In this document: in pieces, positions 48,607-57,556 of the stretch
Layout of the letters: the number at the start of each line of letters is the position of its first letter
Position numbering within the stretch: position 1 is the first letter of the stretch
Translations under genes and position numbers: made by a program
From: Pantoea sp. At-9b
Lineage (GTDB): Bacteria; Pseudomonadota; Gammaproteobacteria; Enterobacterales; Enterobacteriaceae
Reading direction: 5' to 3'
DNA: 64,000 bases
NCBI RefSeq assembly: GCF_000175935.2
Contig: NC_014837.1
Location: forward strand, 558,001 to 622,000
The notes under the pieces: generated by a model
Told to the model about the DNA's origin: nothing
The model's input: the letters and a program-made list of their open reading frames with translations, nothing else
Databases searched by the model: none

Positions 48607-49134
48607 ATGGTGTTTACTCGCTTACGCGGCCTGATTGTTGAAAAAGGCCCAAAATTCTTAGCCTTACCGGTTTCACTGACCCCTTTCGCGCTGAAAAAAG
48701 CCGTTTTGCAACAACTCCTAAACTGGCAATTTCGCCATGCTTTGGCTGAAGGTGAGTTAGACTTTCTGGAAGGGCGCTCCCTGGGGATCGAAATCAGTGA
48801 CATCAATTTGCGCTGGATGACGACCTTGCAGGACGGGCGTCTGACCGTTTCGCACGATACAGAGGCTGATGTCTGGTTTCGTGGCGAAGCTAACGATCTG
48901 TTGCTGGTGGCAGCACGCAAAGCGGACCCCGATATGTTGTTCTTTCAACGCCGCCTGGTGATTGAAGGCGACACGGAGCTGGGACTGGAGGTGAAAAACC
49001 TGATGGATGCCATTGAACTGGATGCCATGCCCACGCCGTTGCGGACAGGGTTGCAGCAGCTGGCTGCCTTTGTTGAGGCAGGACTGAAACAGGACGCGAA
49101 GGCCGGTGAGTCGCGCGCGGGGATCTCATGTTGA
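48607..49134 (+). CDS. ubiT: UbiT, SCP2-domain ubiquinone biosynthesis accessory factor
   Basis: UbiT binds hydrophobic ubiquinone intermediates during anaerobic synthesis. The 175 residues match E. coli YhbT (174): an SCP2 lipid-binding fold with VSLTPFALKKAVLQQ, DVWFRGEANDLLLVAARKADPD and the strongly conserved FFQRRLVIEGDTELGLEVKN. The ATG at 48607 lies 7 bases after GGGAG; a GTG at 48601 is the alternative. It overlaps yhbS by 7 bases. Confidence 0.93.
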   Translation: MVFTRLRGLIVEKGPKFLALPVSLTPFALKKAVLQQLLNWQFRHALAEGELDFLEGRSLGIEISDINLRWMTTLQDGRLTVSHDTEADVWFRGEANDLLLVAARKADPDMLFFQRRLVIEGDTELGLEVKNLMDAIELDAMPTPLRTGLQQLAAFVEAGLKQDAKAGESRAGISC

Positions 49135-49634
49135 TTCGTACTGAAATTGGGGTTGATGCAGCCAGCATCGACAGCCTGTTAAAGCGCTGTTTTGCCAGCG
49201 CCGCCGAAGCGGAGCTGGTACAACAGTTACGTGAAGATGGTTTGCTGACCCTTGGCGTGGTGGCGACTGATGATGAAGGCCAGGTATTGGGTTATGCCGC
49301 GTTCAGCCCGGTAACGTTACAGGGTGAGGATCGTGGTTGGGTGGCGCTGGCACCGCTGGCGGTGGATGAGACCGTCCGTAAACAGGGCATCGGCAAGCAA
49401 CTGGTGTACGAGGGGCTGGATGCGCTGAACGAATTTGGTTACAGCGCGGTGGTGGTGCTGGGCGACCCGGCTTACTACAATGCCTTCGGTTTTGAACCGG
49501 CAGCGCGCCATGGTTTGCATTGCCGCTGGACCGGTTCGGAGGCGGCGTTTCAGGTGTACAAGCTGGCCGACGATGCGTTTGTCGGGGCCGAAGGGCAGAT
49601 TGATTTTGCGGAACCGTTCAATCGCTTTGCGTAA
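49128..49634 (+). CDS. yhbS: YhbS-like GNAT acetyltransferase
   Basis: A 168-residue GNAT-fold N-acetyltransferase (E. coli YhbS 167). It has the acetyl-CoA-binding core [19 protein letters not shown] and the C-terminal [23 protein letters not shown]. The acceptor is not known to me. Its start overlaps the end of ubiT by 7 bases, suggesting cotranslation. Its 3' end overlaps convergent yhbQ by 17 bases. Confidence 0.92.
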   Translation: MLIRTEIGVDAASIDSLLKRCFASAAEAELVQQLREDGLLTLGVVATDDEGQVLGYAAFSPVTLQGEDRGWVALAPLAVDETVRKQGIGKQLVYEGLDALNEFGYSAVVVLGDPAYYNAFGFEPAARHGLHCRWTGSEAAFQVYKLADDAFVGAEGQIDFAEPFNRFA

Positions 49635-49905
49635 ACCAGTTGGTCAGGTTGAGCGGTTGTTGTGCCACCAGTTGCAACTTTTGCGCCCGGCTCAATTGTT
49701 TGACCTGATACTCAAGGCGTGATGCGGCGGCTCGATCCCCGGCATCACAGTGAAATACCAGCGTCAGCGGGCCTTTCCCGCGTAGTGACCGTGCTCCGCG
49801 TCCTTGCTGATGCTGTTGTAAACGCCGGTTAACATCCGTTGTGATGCCGGTGTAAAGCATGCCTGCGGCGGTTTGCAGCATATAAAGCTGCCAGCCCTGC
49901 TCCAT
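49618..49905 (-). CDS. yhbQ: YhbQ, GIY-YIG domain protein
   Basis: A 95-residue GIY-YIG nuclease-fold protein of the UPF0213 type. The motif reads [19 protein letters not shown], with Arg and Glu positions at NRRLQQH and RLEYQVKQL. The ATG at 49905 is preceded by CCGAGG and matches the E. coli YhbQ size (100). Its 3' end overlaps yhbS by 17 bases tail to tail. It is divergent from yhbP. Confidence 0.9.
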   Translation of the reverse strand: MEQGWQLYMLQTAAGMLYTGITTDVNRRLQQHQQGRGARSLRGKGPLTLVFHCDAGDRAAASRLEYQVKQLSRAQKLQLVAQQPLNLTNWFTQSD

Positions 49906-49909
49906 ATGA

Positions 49910-50434
<525 letters not shown>

Positions 50435-50454
50435 ACATTCTGCTACCCTCTATC

Positions 50455-50528
50455 CGTAGCGGCGCGATTTATCGCGCGGTTTTTTCTGGCAACGCGCACA
50501 GAATTGCGCGATAAATCGCGCCGCTACG
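50455..50528. repeat. Inverted pair of GTAGCGGCGCGATTTATCGCGC repeats
   Basis: A perfect 23-base inverted repeat: 50455-50477 and 50506-50528, separated by 28 bases. Each arm also folds on itself (GCGCGA/TCGCGC). The first arm is followed by GGTTTTTTC, so it can terminate yhbP transcription. A single copy of the element occurs at 13082-13111. The arrangement is REP/BIME-like. Confidence 0.85.
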
Positions 50529-50590
50529 AGGTTAATCCGTCGTGCCTGCGGTACGGCATTCGTTATTCAGTCTGAATACGGAATCCTGTC

Positions 50591-51628
50591 ATGACTCAAC
50601 TCACTTCAACTGCGACGGCAACGCGTTTTGCCTGGTGGAAACCACTGCTGTTTCTGCTGGTGGTGATTATTGGCCTGTGGTACGTCAAATGGCAGCCTTA
50701 TTACGGCAAAGCCTTTACCGCGGCAGAGACTCACTCTATCGGCAAATCAATTCTCGCTAACGCGGATGCCTCTCCCTGGCGCGCCGCGCTGGATTACGCG
50801 ATGGTTTATTTCCTGGCGGTGTGGAAAGCGGCGGTACTCGGCGTGCTGTTGGGATCGCTGGTGCAGGTGTTGATCCCTCGCAGTTGGCTGCTGCGTCTGA
50901 TGGGCAAAAACCGCTTTGGTTCAGCGCTGATCGGTACCGGATTGGGATTGCCTGGCATGATGTGCAGCTGCTGTGCGGCCCCGGTGGCTGCCGGGCTGCG
51001 TCAGTCGCAGGTCTCCAGCGGTGCGGCGATGGCATTCTGGCTGGCTAATCCGGTGCTTAATCCGGCCACCCTGATTTTTATGGGGTTTGTGTTGGGCTGG
51101 CAGTTTGCGGCGATCCGTCTGGTGGCGGGGATCATCATGGTGTTGGGCATTGCCTGGCTGGTGCAACGCAGTGTGCCGCAAAAAGTCGGTGCCCTTGAGG
51201 CCCGGGCGTCAGCTCCTCCGGAAGAACCCTTCCTCCAGCGTTGGCTGCGGGTGCTGTGGCGGCTGTTCTGGAACACCATCCCGTTGTATGTGGTGGCGGT
51301 ATTGCTGCTTGGCGCAGCGCGCGTCTGGCTGTTCCCGCACGCCGATGGCGCAGTGGGCAATACCGTGTTTTGGGTGGTGGTGATGGCGGTGGCGGGATGC
51401 CTGTTTGTCATCCCGACTGCCGCAGAGATACCGATTGTTCAGACCATGATGTTGGCGGGGATGGGCATCGCGCCTGCGCTGGCCTTGCTGCTGACGTTGC
51501 CTGCGGTCAGCGTCCCCTCGTTACTGATGCTGCACCGGGCATTCCCGGCGCGCGCGCTGTGGATAGCCCTGCTGGGTGTCGCTGGCAGCGGGGTACTGCT
51601 CGGTGTGATCGCCCTGTGGCTGGCGTAA
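50591..51628 (+). CDS. yraQ: YraQ-like permease (DUF318)
   Basis: A 345-residue inner-membrane permease-like protein with about eight hydrophobic segments. It matches E. coli YraQ (346 residues), which lies near yhbP and yhbQ. The notable motif is GLPGMMCSCCAAPVAAGLRQS after TM2/TM3, with three close cysteines, plus NPVLNPATLIFMGFVLGW and IPTAAEIPIVQTMMLAGMG. The substrate is unknown. Related DUF318 permeases are found beside thioredoxins or metal and metalloid genes, so a redox or metal role is only a guess. Its 3' 108 bases are antisense to the nrdG extension. The usual yraR neighbour is missing. Confidence 0.88.
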   Translation: MTQLTSTATATRFAWWKPLLFLLVVIIGLWYVKWQPYYGKAFTAAETHSIGKSILANADASPWRAALDYAMVYFLAVWKAAVLGVLLGSLVQVLIPRSWLLRLMGKNRFGSALIGTGLGLPGMMCSCCAAPVAAGLRQSQVSSGAAMAFWLANPVLNPATLIFMGFVLGWQFAAIRLVAGIIMVLGIAWLVQRSVPQKVGALEARASAPPEEPFLQRWLRVLWRLFWNTIPLYVVAVLLLGAARVWLFPHADGAVGNTVFWVVVMAVAGCLFVIPTAAEIPIVQTMMLAGMGIAPALALLLTLPAVSVPSLLMLHRAFPARALWIALLGVAGSGVLLGVIALWLA

Positions 51629-52087
51629 GTACCAGATGTTCTGATTGCGGCTGCCGCGCCACAGCAGCCGCGCATCTTTTTCCGCTTCGATAAAACGCCC
51701 ATCAATTAACACGTCGATTTCGGCAATGACCTCCCGCTGCGCAGCGCTCAGCTCGGCTAACTGGTAGCCGGTCCACAGCCAGATATCCTTATCCGGGCAT
51801 TCACGGCGCACCCGTTTCACCAGACGGCGTATATGTGGCACGTTATGGGGATGTAGCGGATCGCCGCCGCTGAGCGACAATCCCTGACGCGGAATACGCC
51901 GATCCTGGAGATCGGCGATCAGCTGTTCTTCCATCTCCAGCGTGAAAGGCACTCCGGAATCCAGCCGCCAGGTGCTTTGGTTGTAGCAGCCCCGACACTG
52001 ATGTTCGCAACCGGCGACAAACAACGTGCAGCGCGTACCAGGTCCGTTAACGATATCGACGTCATAATAACGATGGATATGCATCAT
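51521..52087 (-). CDS. nrdG: NrdG, anaerobic ribonucleotide reductase activase, with C-terminal extension
   Basis: NrdG is a radical-SAM enzyme that generates the glycyl radical on NrdD. The core (1-155) has CEHQCRGC (Cys27, Cys31, Cys34), GGDPLHPHNV and DIWLWTGY, and ends LLWRGSRNQNIWYLR where E. coli NrdG (154 residues) stops. The frame then continues 33 residues (QPQGDHTEQY...CPVQHQ) wholly antisense to the yraQ coding end. The extension resembles no domain I know and is probably a lost stop codon. The ATG at 52087 overlaps the nrdD stop as ATGA. Confidence 0.92.
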   Translation of the reverse strand: MMHIHRYYDVDIVNGPGTRCTLFVAGCEHQCRGCYNQSTWRLDSGVPFTLEMEEQLIADLQDRRIPRQGLSLSGGDPLHPHNVPHIRRLVKRVRRECPDKDIWLWTGYQLAELSAAQREVIAEIDVLIDGRFIEAEKDARLLWRGSRNQNIWYLRQPQGDHTEQYPAASDTQQGYPQRARRECPVQHQ

Positions 52088-54222
52088 CCCAGTTGCCCCG
52101 TATCCAGATGTTTCACCCGGCGTTGCACCTCTTCCTGCTTACCGGCGTTAAACGGGCGCGCATCCGGGCTACCGAGATAACCACATACGCGTCGCGTTAC
52201 CGATACGCGCGCCGGATCGTGATTGCCGCAGCAGGGGCAGGTAAAGCCTTTGCTGGTGCAACTGAACTCGCCACTAAAGCCGCATTCGTAGCATTCATCA
52301 ATCGGCGTGTTGGTACCGTAGTAGGGCACGCGGTCATAGCTGTAATCCCAGACATCTTCCAACGCCTTGAGGTTGTGCTGGATATTGGGGTACTCGCCGT
52401 AACAGATAAAACCGCCGTTGGCGATCGGGGGGTAAGGGGCTTCAAAGTCGATTTTGTCATACGGATTGACCTTCTTCTCGACGTCGAGATGGAAGCTGTT
52501 GGTGTAATAGCCTTTGTCGGTGACACCGGGCACCACGCCAAACTCGGCGGCATCAAGGCGGCAAAAACGGTCACACAGATTTTCGCTCGGCGTGCTGTAA
52601 AGGCTAAAGCCATAGCCGGTTTCCGCTTTCCAGGCATCAACGGCCTCGCGCAGATGGGTGATGATTGCCACCCCTTTGGCGCGCAGATAATCGGCATCAT
52701 ACGGATGCACTTCGTTACCGCTCAATGCATTGAGGGTTTCATGCAGACCGATATAGCCGAGGGAAATGGAGGCGCGGCCATTGCGGAAAATTGGCCCGAT
52801 ATCGTCATCGGCTTTCAGGCGCACGCCGCAGGCACCTTCCATATACAGAATGGGCGCGACGCGTGCTTTGGTTTTTTCCAGCCGCGCGATGCGGGTCATC
52901 AGCGCGCGTTTTGCCAGCGCCAGGCGCTCATCCAGCAGCGTCCAGAAGCGCGCTTCCTCTCCCTCGGCTTCCAGGGCAATGCGTGGCAGGTTGAGGCTGA
53001 TCACGCCGAGGTTGTTGCGTCCTTCGTGGATTTGTTTGCCATTCTCTTCATAGACGCCCAGGAAGCTGCGACAGCCCATCGGCGTCTTAAACGACCCCGT
53101 GACTTTCACCACCTGGTCATAATTGAGGATGTCGGGGTACATGCGCTTGCTGGCACACTCCAGCGCCAGTTGCTTGATGTCATAGTTGAGATCGCCAGCG
53201 CGGCGATTGATGCCTTCGCGGATGGCAAACACCAGTTTCGGGAACACTGCGGTTTTGTGATTTTTGCCCAGCCCGGCAATCCGGTTGCGCAGAATTGATT
53301 GCTGAATCAGTCGCGCTGCCCAGTCAGTGCCGAGGCCAAAACCAAAGGTGACAAACGGCGTTTGCCCATTGGCGGTATGCAGTGTATTGACTTCATATTC
53401 CAGCGACTGAAAAGCGTCGTAGCACTCTTTTTCGGTACGTGCGCGAGCATAAGCCTCAGCATCGGCGATCTGCCATTCAAGTGCTACCGCACGATGTTTT
53501 TCCAGGCTCAGGGTGACAAACGGGGCCAGCACTTCATCGATGCGATTAATGGTGGTGCCACCGTAAATATGGCTGGCGACCTGGGCAATGATCTGCGCCG
53601 TGACGGCGGTAGCGGTAGCGATCGACCTGGGTGGCTCGATCTCGGCGTTACCCATTTTGAAGCCATTGGTGAGCATGCCGCGCAAATCAATCAGCATGCA
53701 GTTGAACATCGGGAAGAAGGGCGAATAATCGAGATCGTGGTAGTGGATCTCACCGCGCTCGTGCGCCAGCACCACCTCGCGCGGCAGGATCTGTTGTTGC
53801 GCGTAATGTTTGGCGACGATCCCTGCCAGTAAATCACGCTGGGTGGGGATCACTTTGCTGTCTTTGTTGGCGTTCTCATTCAGCAGGGCGGCGTTGGTTT
53901 GTTCAACCAGGCCACGAATAGCGTGATGCAGTTTCCCGCGCTGTTCGCGCGCCAGATCGCGATCGTGACGGTATTCAATATAGGCGCGCGCCAGTTGCGG
54001 CCATGGACCGCTCATCAGCGTCTCTTCTACCGCACATTGAATATCGCGGATATCCACCTCGTGGCGTGCAACCAGCTGCTGTTCAACCTCTGCCGCAACC
54101 TGGGCGCACCAGGTGATATCGTTCACCTGCACCGCACGGGCCGCAGCCTGTACGGCACTGGCGATGCGCTGTGCATCAAACGGCACTTTGCAGCCATCAC
54201 GCTTAATCACTACCGTTGCCAT
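52084..54222 (-). CDS. nrdD: NrdD, anaerobic ribonucleoside-triphosphate reductase
   Basis: NrdD is the class III reductase that makes dNTPs without oxygen, using a glycyl radical and formate. The 712 residues equal E. coli NrdD. The N-terminal ATP cone (1-90, VIKRDGCKVPFDAQRI), the catalytic barrel, the zinc site (CYECGFSGEFSC and CPCCGNH) and glycyl radical Gly681 in RRVCGYLG are all present. GGAGGGTAA precedes the ATG. Paired NrdR-like boxes and an FNR-like site lie upstream. It is coupled to nrdG. Confidence 0.97.
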   Translation of the reverse strand: MATVVIKRDGCKVPFDAQRIASAVQAAARAVQVNDITWCAQVAAEVEQQLVARHEVDIRDIQCAVEETLMSGPWPQLARAYIEYRHDRDLAREQRGKLHHAIRGLVEQTNAALLNENANKDSKVIPTQRDLLAGIVAKHYAQQQILPREVVLAHERGEIHYHDLDYSPFFPMFNCMLIDLRGMLTNGFKMGNAEIEPPRSIATATAVTAQIIAQVASHIYGGTTINRIDEVLAPFVTLSLEKHRAVALEWQIADAEAYARARTEKECYDAFQSLEYEVNTLHTANGQTPFVTFGFGLGTDWAARLIQQSILRNRIAGLGKNHKTAVFPKLVFAIREGINRRAGDLNYDIKQLALECASKRMYPDILNYDQVVKVTGSFKTPMGCRSFLGVYEENGKQIHEGRNNLGVISLNLPRIALEAEGEEARFWTLLDERLALAKRALMTRIARLEKTKARVAPILYMEGACGVRLKADDDIGPIFRNGRASISLGYIGLHETLNALSGNEVHPYDADYLRAKGVAIITHLREAVDAWKAETGYGFSLYSTPSENLCDRFCRLDAAEFGVVPGVTDKGYYTNSFHLDVEKKVNPYDKIDFEAPYPPIANGGFICYGEYPNIQHNLKALEDVWDYSYDRVPYYGTNTPIDECYECGFSGEFSCTSKGFTCPCCGNHDPARVSVTRRVCGYLGSPDARPFNAGKQEEVQRRVKHLDTGQLG

Positions 54223-54236
54223 TTACCCTCCATGAA

Positions 54237-54280
54237 ACTACATGTTGTGATTTTTACGAAGTGTAATCGCCATATATGGT
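54237..54280. promoter_or_regulatory. Paired NrdR-like boxes upstream of nrdD
   Basis: On the minus strand, ACACCATATATGG (centre about 54274.5) and ACAACATGTAGT (centre about 54242.5) resemble the NrdR box (ACAC-ATATAT-type). Their centres are 32 bases apart, the usual spacing of three helical turns. They lie between nrdD and its likely promoter. Confidence 0.65.
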
Positions 54281-54308
54281 GTTTGCGTTGGGTTTAATTG
54301 CAGGATTT

Positions 54309-54322
54309 TTGATATGGCGCAA
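54309..54322. promoter_or_regulatory. FNR-like site upstream of nrdD
   Basis: TTGATatggCGCAA matches 8 of 10 specified positions of the FNR consensus TTGATnnnnATCAA. It lies about 90 bases upstream of nrdD, fitting anaerobic activation as known for E. coli nrdDG. Confidence 0.45.
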
Positions 54323-54491
54323 AGAAGCGATAAGGAAGTTTGAAAGGCGCGCAATCGGCAACGCTGACTAAACTGAAAAAGTTTTAACCCAGCCATAGTT
54401 CCGAACTTCGCAACTTGATTTGCGACGCGAAACAGGTTTAATGAGCCTTTTGCTCGATTTGGTCCGTCAATATTTCACAAGGATGCCCTCC

Positions 54492-56876
54492 ATGCCTCTG
54501 CAACGAACGCTGCTTGCCGGTTGTTTATCCCTGAGTTTTTCTGCTGGCGCGACCCCGGCGGGGGATCTGCCGTTGATGCCCTGGCCGCAACAGGTTGAGC
54601 TGCCCCACAGCGGAGGGGCTTACCCACTGACGCCGCAACTGACGCTACAGATATCGGGTGACCACCTGGAGGGGGCAGAGACGCGCTGGTTGCGGCGCAT
54701 CGCGCGACAAACCGGCTGGCCGCTGTTGTCAGCGGGGGCGTCGGATGAAAAGGCGACGATCCGGGTGCAAATCAAGCAGGCGGTTAATCCCCTACCGCAG
54801 CCGGACAGCGACGAAAGCTACCATCTGGAGGTGAACAGCGATGGGGTGTTGCTCCAGGCGCAGACACGCTTCGGTGCCATGCGCGGCATGGAGACCCTGC
54901 TGCAATTGATTGAGAACAGTGAAAGCGGCACGGTGATCCCCTATGTCAGCATTCATGACCAGCCCCGCTTCGCCTGGCGTGGCTTGCTGATCGACTCCGC
55001 ACGCCATTTTATGCCGGTGGAAACCCTCAAACGCCAGATTGATGGTATCGCAGCGGCCCGTATGAACGTCTTTCACTGGCATCTGACGGATGACCAGGGC
55101 TGGCGTTTTGCCTCCAGCCATTACCCGCAGTTGCAGGACAAAGCCAGCGATGGCCGCTACTACACGCAGCAGCAGATGCGTGAGGTCGTGCAATATGCCA
55201 CGCAGCGCGGTATCCGCGTCATCCCAGAAATCGATCTGCCTGGCCATGCCTCGGCGATCGCCGTGGCGATGCCGGAGCTGATCAGCGCTCCGGGGCCTTA
55301 CCAGATGGAGCGAGGCTGGGGGGTATTTAAGCCGTTGCTCGATCCCAGCAATGAACAGGTCTTTACCTTTATCGATACGCTGGTGGGGGAAGTGGCAGCG
55401 ATCTTCCCGGATCCCTATCTGCATATTGGCGGTGATGAGGTCGATCCTTCACAATGGAATGACTCACCGAAAATTCAACAGTTTATGCGCGATCATGGCC
55501 TAAAGGATGCCCATGCGTTGCAGGCTTGGTTTAATCAGCGGGTGGAAAAGATTCTTGAAGCGCATCAGCGCCGCATGGTGGGCTGGGACGAAATTTATCA
55601 TCCCGATCTACCGCGCAGCATTCTTATCCAGTCGTGGCAGGGGCAGGATGCGCTGGGCGAGGTGGTGAAAAACGACTATCGCGGCATTCTCTCCACCGGT
55701 TTCTATCTCGACCAGCCACAGCCTGCGGCTTACCACTATCGAAATGAGCCTTTCCCGCAGGGGCTGAACGGACAGGATCAGGTGCAGGCAGATGAGCAGG
55801 CGCAGAGCTGGGAATTTACCCTGCCACGGCTAAAAGGCAGCGCGGTGAAGGGCAGTTTCACCCTGATTGAGGGGAAAGAGGGCTGGCGCGGTTTTATCGA
55901 CTTTAACGGTAAAGCGCGCCGTCTGGTGAACCAGGTTAACTGGTTATCTTCCGGGCAGGTGACGTTCCGGGTCGATACCTGGATGGGTGAAGTGCAGCCC
56001 GTAGTGACGCTGACGGACAACAAACTGACCGGATATATGTTGGTGGGCAATGTGCGTTATCCCACCAGCGGCAGCCGTCTGGCACAAACACCGGCTGGCG
56101 TAGCGCCTTCGTTGCCCAGTCCGCAGCAGCTGAGCAACAACCTGCAAGGGGGTGAAGCGGCGCTGTGGGCGGAAAACGTCAACAGCCTGATTATCGATAC
56201 CAAACTGTGGCCACGTGCCTTTGTGGTGGCAGAGCGCTTGTGGTCTGCTGCCGACGTGAATGACAGCGACAATATGTATCAGCGGCTCAACGCTATCGAT
56301 CGCTGGAGTACCGTCTCGGTTGGGCTGCAACAGCATCAGCAGGCGGAGGTACAGATGATGCGTCTGGCGAACAGTACCGACATCACCCCGCTGCGTGTGC
56401 TGAGCGAGGTGCTGGAACCGGCGCAGTATTACACGCGTCAGCATCTGAAATTCCAGGCGGGTCACTACAATTATTTCGAACCGCTTAACCGTCTGGCCGA
56501 CGTCCTGCCCGCTGAGAGTGAAGCGGTGCGTTTGCTGGATAAGCAGGTGGATGCGTTGATCGCCAATCGTGGCAACCGCCAGGCGGCCAATGCGATTCGT
56601 CAGCAATTACAACGTTGGCTGAGTAATAGCGATCGGGTGATGCCGCTGACGCTGCACAACTATCAGCTGCATGCGCTACAACCGCAGGTGCAGCAGGTGG
56701 CGGAGCTGAGCCGTATGGGACTGGAGTTGGTGGCGACACTGGAACGGAATCAGGCGTATGGTGCCGGTGACGTCGCGCAGATGCAGGCGAAACTGGATGC
56801 TGCCGCCCAGGTGCAGGATGAGACGGTGCTGGCGTTAGTACGCCCGCTGGAGAAACTGCTGCGATCGTTTAAGTAG
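54492..56876 (+). CDS. GH20 beta-N-acetylhexosaminidase
   Basis: A 794-residue glycoside hydrolase family 20 enzyme, probably secreted to the periplasm (hydrophobic start LLAGCLSLSFSAGA, likely cleavage near 20-23). It has a GH20b-type N-terminal domain (about 30-160) and a TIM-barrel catalytic domain (about 170 onward) with FHWHLTDDQGWR, PEIDLPGHASA and the catalytic pair Asp315-Glu316 in HIGGDEVD. An insert of about 110 residues (about 430-545) looks like a beta-rich module before the barrel resumes at GGEAALWAEN; the C-terminal 160 residues are helical. It would release GlcNAc from chitin fragments or glycans. The ATG at 54492 follows AAGGA; earlier in-frame ATGs at 54483 and before are less likely. 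Confidence 0.9.
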   Translation: MPLQRTLLAGCLSLSFSAGATPAGDLPLMPWPQQVELPHSGGAYPLTPQLTLQISGDHLEGAETRWLRRIARQTGWPLLSAGASDEKATIRVQIKQAVNPLPQPDSDESYHLEVNSDGVLLQAQTRFGAMRGMETLLQLIENSESGTVIPYVSIHDQPRFAWRGLLIDSARHFMPVETLKRQIDGIAAARMNVFHWHLTDDQGWRFASSHYPQLQDKASDGRYYTQQQMREVVQYATQRGIRVIPEIDLPGHASAIAVAMPELISAPGPYQMERGWGVFKPLLDPSNEQVFTFIDTLVGEVAAIFPDPYLHIGGDEVDPSQWNDSPKIQQFMRDHGLKDAHALQAWFNQRVEKILEAHQRRMVGWDEIYHPDLPRSILIQSWQGQDALGEVVKNDYRGILSTGFYLDQPQPAAYHYRNEPFPQGLNGQDQVQADEQAQSWEFTLPRLKGSAVKGSFTLIEGKEGWRGFIDFNGKARRLVNQVNWLSSGQVTFRVDTWMGEVQPVVTLTDNKLTGYMLVGNVRYPTSGSRLAQTPAGVAPSLPSPQQLSNNLQGGEAALWAENVNSLIIDTKLWPRAFVVAERLWSAADVNDSDNMYQRLNAIDRWSTVSVGLQQHQQAEVQMMRLANSTDITPLRVLSEVLEPAQYYTRQHLKFQAGHYNYFEPLNRLADVLPAESEAVRLLDKQVDALIANRGNRQAANAIRQQLQRWLSNSDRVMPLTLHNYQLHALQPQVQQVAELSRMGLELVATLERNQAYGAGDVAQMQAKLDAAAQVQDETVLALVRPLEKLLRSFK

Positions 56877-56888
56877 GTGTTCGCTGTA

Positions 56889-57072
56889 CCCTCACCCCAG
56901 CCCTCTCCCGCAAGACGGGAGAGGGAGAGGGAGAGGTGCAATATGCTCGATCTGTGTACTCTCACGCGAGGCGGGAGATTCACTCGATCTGTCCCCTCTC
57001 CGGCGAAGCGGGAGATTCACTCGATCTGTCCCCTCTCCCGCTTGCGGGAGAGGGTTAGGGTGAGGGTGAGGG
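56889..57072. repeat. CTCACCC-type repeat cluster with internal 31-base direct repeat
   Basis: One element (56889-56925, CCCTCACCCCAGCCCTCTCC and hairpin) faces an inverted copy (57031-57072) between the GH20 gene and convergent ridA. Between them a 31-base segment beginning GCGGGAGATTCACTCGATCT is directly repeated at 56971-57001 and 57008-57038. The region also has GAGAGG hexamer repeats. The hairpins may terminate both convergent genes. Confidence 0.8.
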
Positions 57073-57089
57073 CTAAAGCAGGCAAAGAA

Positions 57090-57476
57090 TCAACGACGAA
57101 CCGCAATCGCCTCGATCTCAATTTTCACATCTTTCGGCAGGCGTGCCACTTCAACACAAGAGCGGGCCGGGAAGCTGGCATGGTGCTCGGTGAAGAATGC
57201 TTCATAGGTGGCGTTCACGGTTGCGAAATCATTCAGGTCTTTGACAAACACCGTGGTTTTCACAATGTCGCCCACTTTCAGGCCCGCAGCTTCAACAATC
57301 GCCTTCACGTTTTCCAGTGACTGACGCGCCTGGGCAGACACATCGTCAGCTACTGCGCCGGTCTGCGGATCAACCGGGATCTGACCGGAGGTAATGATCA
57401 TGCTGCCGAGATCAACGCCCTGTACGTAGGGACCAATCGCTGCCGGTGCTTTTTCGGTACTGATTTCGCGAGACAT
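57090..57476 (-). CDS. ridA: RidA, reactive enamine/imine deaminase
   Basis: RidA hydrolyses 2-aminoacrylate and related enamines from PLP enzymes, protecting metabolism. The 128 residues equal E. coli RidA and contain the family signature AIGPYVQGVDLGSMIITSGQIP, NVKAIVEAAGL and the conserved Arg-containing PARSCVEVARLPKDVKIEIEAIA. It lies just downstream of pyrI on the same strand, as in E. coli, separated by a hairpin. Confidence 0.97.
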   Translation of the reverse strand: MSREISTEKAPAAIGPYVQGVDLGSMIITSGQIPVDPQTGAVADDVSAQARQSLENVKAIVEAAGLKVGDIVKTTVFVKDLNDFATVNATYEAFFTEHHASFPARSCVEVARLPKDVKIEIEAIAVRR

Positions 57477-57526
57477 TGTTTCTCCTTAAGAAAGTGTGCC
57501 GCCAGCGCTCGCCAGCGTCATGAAAT

Positions 57527-57548
57527 ATCGCCCCATTATAGGGGCGAT
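57527..57548 (-). terminator. Hairpin between pyrI and ridA
   Basis: ATCGCCCC (57527-57534) and GGGGCGAT (57541-57548) form a perfect 8-base stem 9 bases after the pyrI stop. The T-run is weak (ATTTC), so readthrough to ridA is possible. Confidence 0.55.
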
Positions 57549-57556
57549 GCCGACGA

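Noticed and set aside
52093..53298. 401-codon plus-strand frame opposite nrdD
   Set aside because: Lies entirely over the conserved NrdD coding region and shows no family similarity.
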